58,958 nucleotides of DNA from an uncultured Oscillibacter sp. (GTDB lineage Bacteria; Bacillota; Clostridia; Oscillospirales; Oscillospiraceae): positions 1-58,958 of the forward strand of contig NZ_UQXD01000010.1 of NCBI RefSeq assembly GCF_900544955.1. The letters are read 5' to 3'. The notes beneath the pieces were generated by a model. That model saw only the letters and a list, made by a program, of their open reading frames with translations. It was not told the origin of the DNA and searched no databases. Positions 55,789 through 58,958 of this stretch are shown one piece after another. How positions within the stretch are numbered: position 1 is the first letter of the stretch; each line of letters opens with the position of its first letter. Position numbers and translations under genes: made by a program.

Positions 55789-57269
55789 GCCCTCTCTCCT
55801 TCCAGAATGCGCCGGACGGCCTCCATGTCCAGCGCCTGCCGCAGTCCCCGGGCCAGCAGGTCGTACTGCCGCTCCTTGTACGCCCGGTGGGACAGGGGGG
55901 CGGCGTCCCCGGAGTCCAGCCCCTTCCTGGCGCAGAGCCAGCGGGCCAGCCCGTCCGTCAGCTCGCCGCTGTCAAACAGGCCGTGGAGATAGGTCCCGAA
56001 AACCGTACCTTGGCAGCAGCCGTCCCAGCGGCCGTCCTCCAGGCGGCAGAAGGGGGCGCCGGAGGCCTCCGTATGGCCCATGTGAATCTCGTAGCCCTCC
56101 AGTTTGGCGCCGGCAAAGGGGCCGGCGGAGACCTCCGCCCGGAGCTGGGTCCGGGTCTTTTTGGGGGTGAAGAGCGTCCGGCAGGGCAGCAGGCCCAGTC
56201 CCCGCAGCGCCGTCTGCTCCCCCTCCACCCGGTCCGGGTCCTCCAGCAGCTCCCCCAGCATCTGGTAGCCGCCGCAGACGCCCAGCACCGGCGTCCCGGC
56301 GGCGGCCAGCTTCTGAACGGCGGCCTCCAGGCCGCTCTCCCGCAGCCACAGAAGGTCCGCCATGGTGCTCTTGGTGCCGGGGAGAATCACCAGGTCCGGC
56401 GTCCCCAGGCCCCCGGCCCGCTCCACATACCGCACCCCCAGGGCCGGGTGGCGCTCCAGGGGAGAGAAATCCGTGAAGTTGGAGATGCGGGGCAGGCGCA
56501 CCACCGCGATGTCCACCGGCCTATGGACCCGGCTTTGCACAAGGCAGGGCGCCAAGGAGTCCTCGTCGTCCAAATCCACCGGCAGGTAGGGCACCACCCC
56601 CACCACCGGAATTCCCGTCCGCGCCTCCAGCTCCCCCAGGCCCGGCCGCAGAATCTCCGGGTCCCCTCGGAATTTGTTGATGAGTAGGCCCTTGATCCGC
56701 CGCCGCTCCGCCGCCTCCAGCAGCGCCACCGTGCCGTACAGCTGGGCGAACACGCCGCCCCGGTCGATGTCCCCCGCCAGCAGCACCGGCGCGTCCACCA
56801 GCTCCGCCAGGCCCATGTTCACGATGTCGTGCTCCCGCAGGTTGATCTCCGCCGGGCTGCCCGCTCCCTCGATCACAAGGAGGTCGTACTCCGCCGCCAG
56901 GGAGCGGTAGGCCGCCAGAATCTCCGGCACCAGCTCCCTCTTGCGGCGGTAATACGCCGCCGCCGTCATCTGGCCCCGGACCTCCCCGTTGACGATCACC
57001 TGGCTGCCGGTGTCGCTGGAGGGCTTGAGGAGAATGGGGTTCATCCGCACGTCCGGGGCGATGCCGGCGGCCTCCGCCTGCATCACCTGGGCCCGGCCCA
57101 TCTCCAGTCCCTCCGCCGTCACATAGCTGTTCAGCGCCATATTCTGGCTCTTGTAGGGCGCCACCCGCCAGCCCTCCTGGCGGAAGAGGCGGCACAGCCC
57201 TGCGCACAGCAGGCTCTTCCCCGCCCCGGACATGGTCCCCTGGACCATGATGCACTTTGCCTGTCTCAC
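55785..57269 (-). CDS. cbiP: Cobyric acid synthase
   Basis: A 494-residue amidase of the CobQ/CbiP type that amidates adenosylcobyrinate diamide at four carboxylates. The N-terminal P-loop is QGTMSGAGKSLLC with KSQNMALNSY, and the C-terminal class I amidotransferase domain has GVCGGYQMLG with the nucleophile Cys. The start is GTG 57269, preceded by GGAGG; the open frame upstream is antisense-like overlap with cobD and is not part of the protein. It overlaps cobD by 4 bp. Confidence 0.94.
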   Translation of the reverse strand: MRQAKCIMVQGTMSGAGKSLLCAGLCRLFRQEGWRVAPYKSQNMALNSYVTAEGLEMGRAQVMQAEAAGIAPDVRMNPILLKPSSDTGSQVIVNGEVRGQMTAAAYYRRKRELVPEILAAYRSLAAEYDLLVIEGAGSPAEINLREHDIVNMGLAELVDAPVLLAGDIDRGGVFAQLYGTVALLEAAERRRIKGLLINKFRGDPEILRPGLGELEARTGIPVVGVVPYLPVDLDDEDSLAPCLVQSRVHRPVDIAVVRLPRISNFTDFSPLERHPALGVRYVERAGGLGTPDLVILPGTKSTMADLLWLRESGLEAAVQKLAAAGTPVLGVCGGYQMLGELLEDPDRVEGEQTALRGLGLLPCRTLFTPKKTRTQLRAEVSAGPFAGAKLEGYEIHMGHTEASGAPFCRLEDGRWDGCCQGTVFGTYLHGLFDSGELTDGLARWLCARKGLDSGDAAPLSHRAYKERQYDLLARGLRQALDMEAVRRILEGERA

Positions 57270-58321
57270 GACAGCACCTCCTTCAGTGACGCAAGCAGCC
57301 GCTGGTTCTCCCCGCCGGTCCGCACCGCCGTGCGGTACCAGGACGCGTCCAGTCCCTCGTAATCCCCGCAGCCCCGCAGCAGAATGCCCCGCGCCTCCAG
57401 CGGCTTGCCCAGCGGCCGCGGGCTTTGGAAGAGCAGGTAGTTGGCCTCTCCGGGCACCACACGCAGTCCCAGGGCCGCCAGGGCCGCGGACAGCCGGGGC
57501 CGCTCCGCGGAGACCAGGGCGCGGACGCACGCCACATAGCTCTCCTCCCGGAGGGCCGCCGTCCCCGCCGCCTGGGCCAGGGTGGAGACCCCCCAGGGCT
57601 GCCCGGCGGAGCGCATCGCCGCCAGCAGCGCCCTGTCGGCGCAGAGCACATAGCCCAGCCGCACCCCCGCCATGGCGTACAGCTTGGTAAAGGCTCTGAG
57701 CACCACCACCGGCTGCTGCGCCAGCGCCCCCCGCAGGCTGTGGGCCGCCGGGTCCGCCAGAAAATCGCCGAAACACTCGTCCGCCAGCAGCCGCGCCCCG
57801 GTCTCCCGGCACCGCTCCAAAATCCGCAGCAGCAGCGGGCGGGGGGTGGTGACGCCGGTGGGGTTGTTGGGCTCGCACAGTATCACCAGCTCCGTCCCCG
57901 GGGTGATGGCCTCCAGAATGTCCGGCCGGATGCGGAAGTCCTCCGCCGGGTGCAGGGCGTACCGCACCGTCTCGCAGCCGGCGCAGCGGAGGGCCGCCGC
58001 ATACTCCCCAAAGGCGGGGGCCGTTATCAGGGCCCGCCGGGGCCGCAGCGCCAGCACCGCCCGGAAGATCAGGTCCGCCGCGCCGTTTCCGCAGAGAATC
58101 CACTCCGCCGGAACGCCCTCCCTCTCCGCCAGGGCGGCGCACAGCTCCCGGCACAGGGGGTCCGGGTAGCGGTCCGCCTCCTCCGCCGCCTGCCGCAGCG
58201 CGGCCCGGACCCCCACCGGGAGGCCCAGCGGGCTGAGATTGGCGGAGAAATCCAGGGGCAGGCGGCCGTATGCGGCCCGGTATCCGGCCCAGTCGCCGCC
58301 GTGGGTCTGTATGGGTTCCAT
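57266..58321 (-). CDS. cobD: Threonine-phosphate decarboxylase-like PLP enzyme (CobD)
   Basis: A 351-residue PLP-dependent aminotransferase-fold enzyme. It shows LDFSANLSPLGLP, CGNGAADLIFRAV, CEPNNPTGVTTP and the Schiff-base Lys in RAFTKLYAMAGVRLGY. CobD makes (R)-1-amino-2-propanol phosphate, the linker to the lower ligand of cobalamin; a histidinol-phosphate aminotransferase would look similar but the cbi context decides. ATG 58321 follows AAGGAGGAG. It overlaps cbiP and is 11 bp from cbiB. Confidence 0.9.
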   Translation of the reverse strand: MEPIQTHGGDWAGYRAAYGRLPLDFSANLSPLGLPVGVRAALRQAAEEADRYPDPLCRELCAALAEREGVPAEWILCGNGAADLIFRAVLALRPRRALITAPAFGEYAAALRCAGCETVRYALHPAEDFRIRPDILEAITPGTELVILCEPNNPTGVTTPRPLLLRILERCRETGARLLADECFGDFLADPAAHSLRGALAQQPVVVLRAFTKLYAMAGVRLGYVLCADRALLAAMRSAGQPWGVSTLAQAAGTAALREESYVACVRALVSAERPRLSAALAALGLRVVPGEANYLLFQSPRPLGKPLEARGILLRGCGDYEGLDASWYRTAVRTGGENQRLLASLKEVLS

Positions 58322-58332
58322 GGTCTCCTCCT

Positions 58333-58958
58333 TCACAGGGCCGCCAGCAGGGACCGCCCGGCGGCACAGGCCGCCAGCAGCAGTCCGGAGGCGGCGTACA
58401 GCATCCGGTTCGCCCGGCGGATGTCCGCCGGCTCCGCCGGGCGAATGGCGTCTCCAATGGTGGGTTTCTCGCAGTACTGGCCGAAATACCAGGCCGGGCC
58501 CGCCAGCTGGATCCCCAGGGCTCCGGCACAGGCGGACTCCGTCTGGGCGGAATTGGGGCTAGGGTGGCAGCGGGCGTCCCGCCGCCAGATGCGGACGGCA
58601 CCCCGGCCGTCCTGCCCCGTCACAGCCGCGGCGGCAATCCAGAACCAGGCGGCGATTCGGGCGGGGAGATAGTTGGCGGCGTCGTCCAGCCGGGCCGCCG
58701 CCCGGCCGAAGCGGAGGTAGCGGGCATTCCGGTAGCCCACCATGCTGTCCATGGTGTTGATGGACTTGTACACCAGGGCCAGGGGGGCGCCGCCCACGAA
58801 CATGTACAGCAGGGGGGCGGCCACGCCGTCGGCGAAGTTCTCCGCCACGGTCTCCACCGCCGCCTTTGTGACGCCCTCCGCCGTCAGTCCCTCCGTATCC
58901 CGGCCCACGATGCGGCTCACCGCCCGCCGGGCGGCGGGCAGGTCCCCGGACACCAGCG
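58333..58958 (-). CDS. cbiB: Adenosylcobinamide-phosphate synthase CbiB (N-terminus outside window)
   Basis: The frame is open to the right edge; 208 C-terminal residues are visible. AVETVAENFADGVAAPLLYM, ALVYKSINTMDSMVGYRN and FGRAAARLDDAANYLPAR are characteristic of CbiB/CobD membrane proteins that attach aminopropanol (phosphate) to cobyric acid. Hydrophobic helices are present in the middle and at the C-terminus. It precedes cobD on the same strand; any cobalamin riboswitch for the operon would lie to the right of the window. Confidence 0.9.
   Translation of the reverse strand, partial: LVSGDLPAARRAVSRIVGRDTEGLTAEGVTKAAVETVAENFADGVAAPLLYMFVGGAPLALVYKSINTMDSMVGYRNARYLRFGRAAARLDDAANYLPARIAAWFWIAAAAVTGQDGRGAVRIWRRDARCHPSPNSAQTESACAGALGIQLAGPAWYFGQYCEKPTIGDAIRPAEPADIRRANRMLYAASGLLLAACAAGRSLLAAL

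Noticed and set aside
57270..58601. Upstream extension of the cbiP frame to 58601
   Set aside because: The extension overlaps all of cobD with Gly/Ala/Pro-rich sequence; the GTG at 57269 has a good ribosome binding site and gives a normal-length protein.

Overview
The window is a G+C-rich bacterial chromosome segment, most likely from an anaerobic gut Bacillota of the Oscillospiraceae type (Flavonifractor/Lawsonibacter-like). This is inferred from Firmicutes-style GGAGG ribosome binding sites with several TTG/GTG starts, a Bce-type peptide-antibiotic module, an ACGX-type radical SAM peptide locus, corrinoid methyl-transfer genes with RACo-like and DUF1638 proteins, and a cobalt-precorrin pathway. 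No rRNA, tRNA or CRISPR array was seen.

Layout. (1) 1-4634, core genes: the end of a YhaN-like SMC ATPase, an Mrp/ApbC Fe-S carrier ATPase, xpt, a lipoprotein and guaA. (2) 4622-12682, an intact-looking integrative mobilizable element of about 8.05 kb inserted in the last codons of guaA. It is bounded by an 11-bp direct repeat and carries a repressor, excisionase, tyrosine integrase, RHH-like protein, RepA-like ATPase, a structured origin region with six 9-bp iterons, a MobV/Pre relaxase and an arsenic cassette (arsR, ArsP-like permease, thioredoxin-like protein, arsC). The displaced guaA terminator lies just beyond it. (3) 12690-14360, a decaying hsp90-like/helical-repeat operon with a frameshift, a large internal deletion and two in-frame amber codons. 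(4) 14604-19040, a BceRS-BceAB-type operon. (5) 19343-21954, a TetR regulator, MATE pump and cytidylate-kinase-like protein. (6) 22065-26249, an HxlR regulator divergent from an ACGX-repeat peptide, its radical SAM/SPASM enzyme, an FMN-binding/ferredoxin protein, a class-M sirtuin (SirTM) and a zinc macrodomain protein.

(7) 26509-53743 is the largest and most unusual part: a corrinoid-linked catabolic island. It holds a URO-D/MtaA-like protein fused to a thioredoxin-like domain, with DUF5714, radical SAM and G3E GTPase genes; an AraC/PocR regulator; two near-duplicate TRAP binding proteins with one DctQ and one DctM; a second URO-D-like protein; a RACo-like activator overlapping a hydantoinase-A-like ATPase; DUF1638; a corrinoid protein; two Asp/Glu-racemase-like paralogs; a GPH-family symporter; an ArsB/NhaD/SLC13-type permease; a MATE pump; a nitroreductase; and RidA with both aconitase X subunits. 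(8) After a MerR/GyrI-like regulator, 55120-58958 is a cobalamin biosynthesis operon (cbiC, cbiP, cobD, cbiB) that could supply the corrinoid.

A 12-bp motif, TGCAATAYTTCC, occurs upstream of both dctP genes, the racemase-like operon and the aconitase X operon. The last two promoters also share about 60 bp with a 19-bp -35/-10 spacer typical of MerR targets, next to a MerR gene. I infer one regulon that imports a methylated or hydroxylated carboxylate, demethylates it through the corrinoid protein and processes the product by racemase-like and dehydratase/imine-deaminase steps. The substrate cannot be read from sequence.
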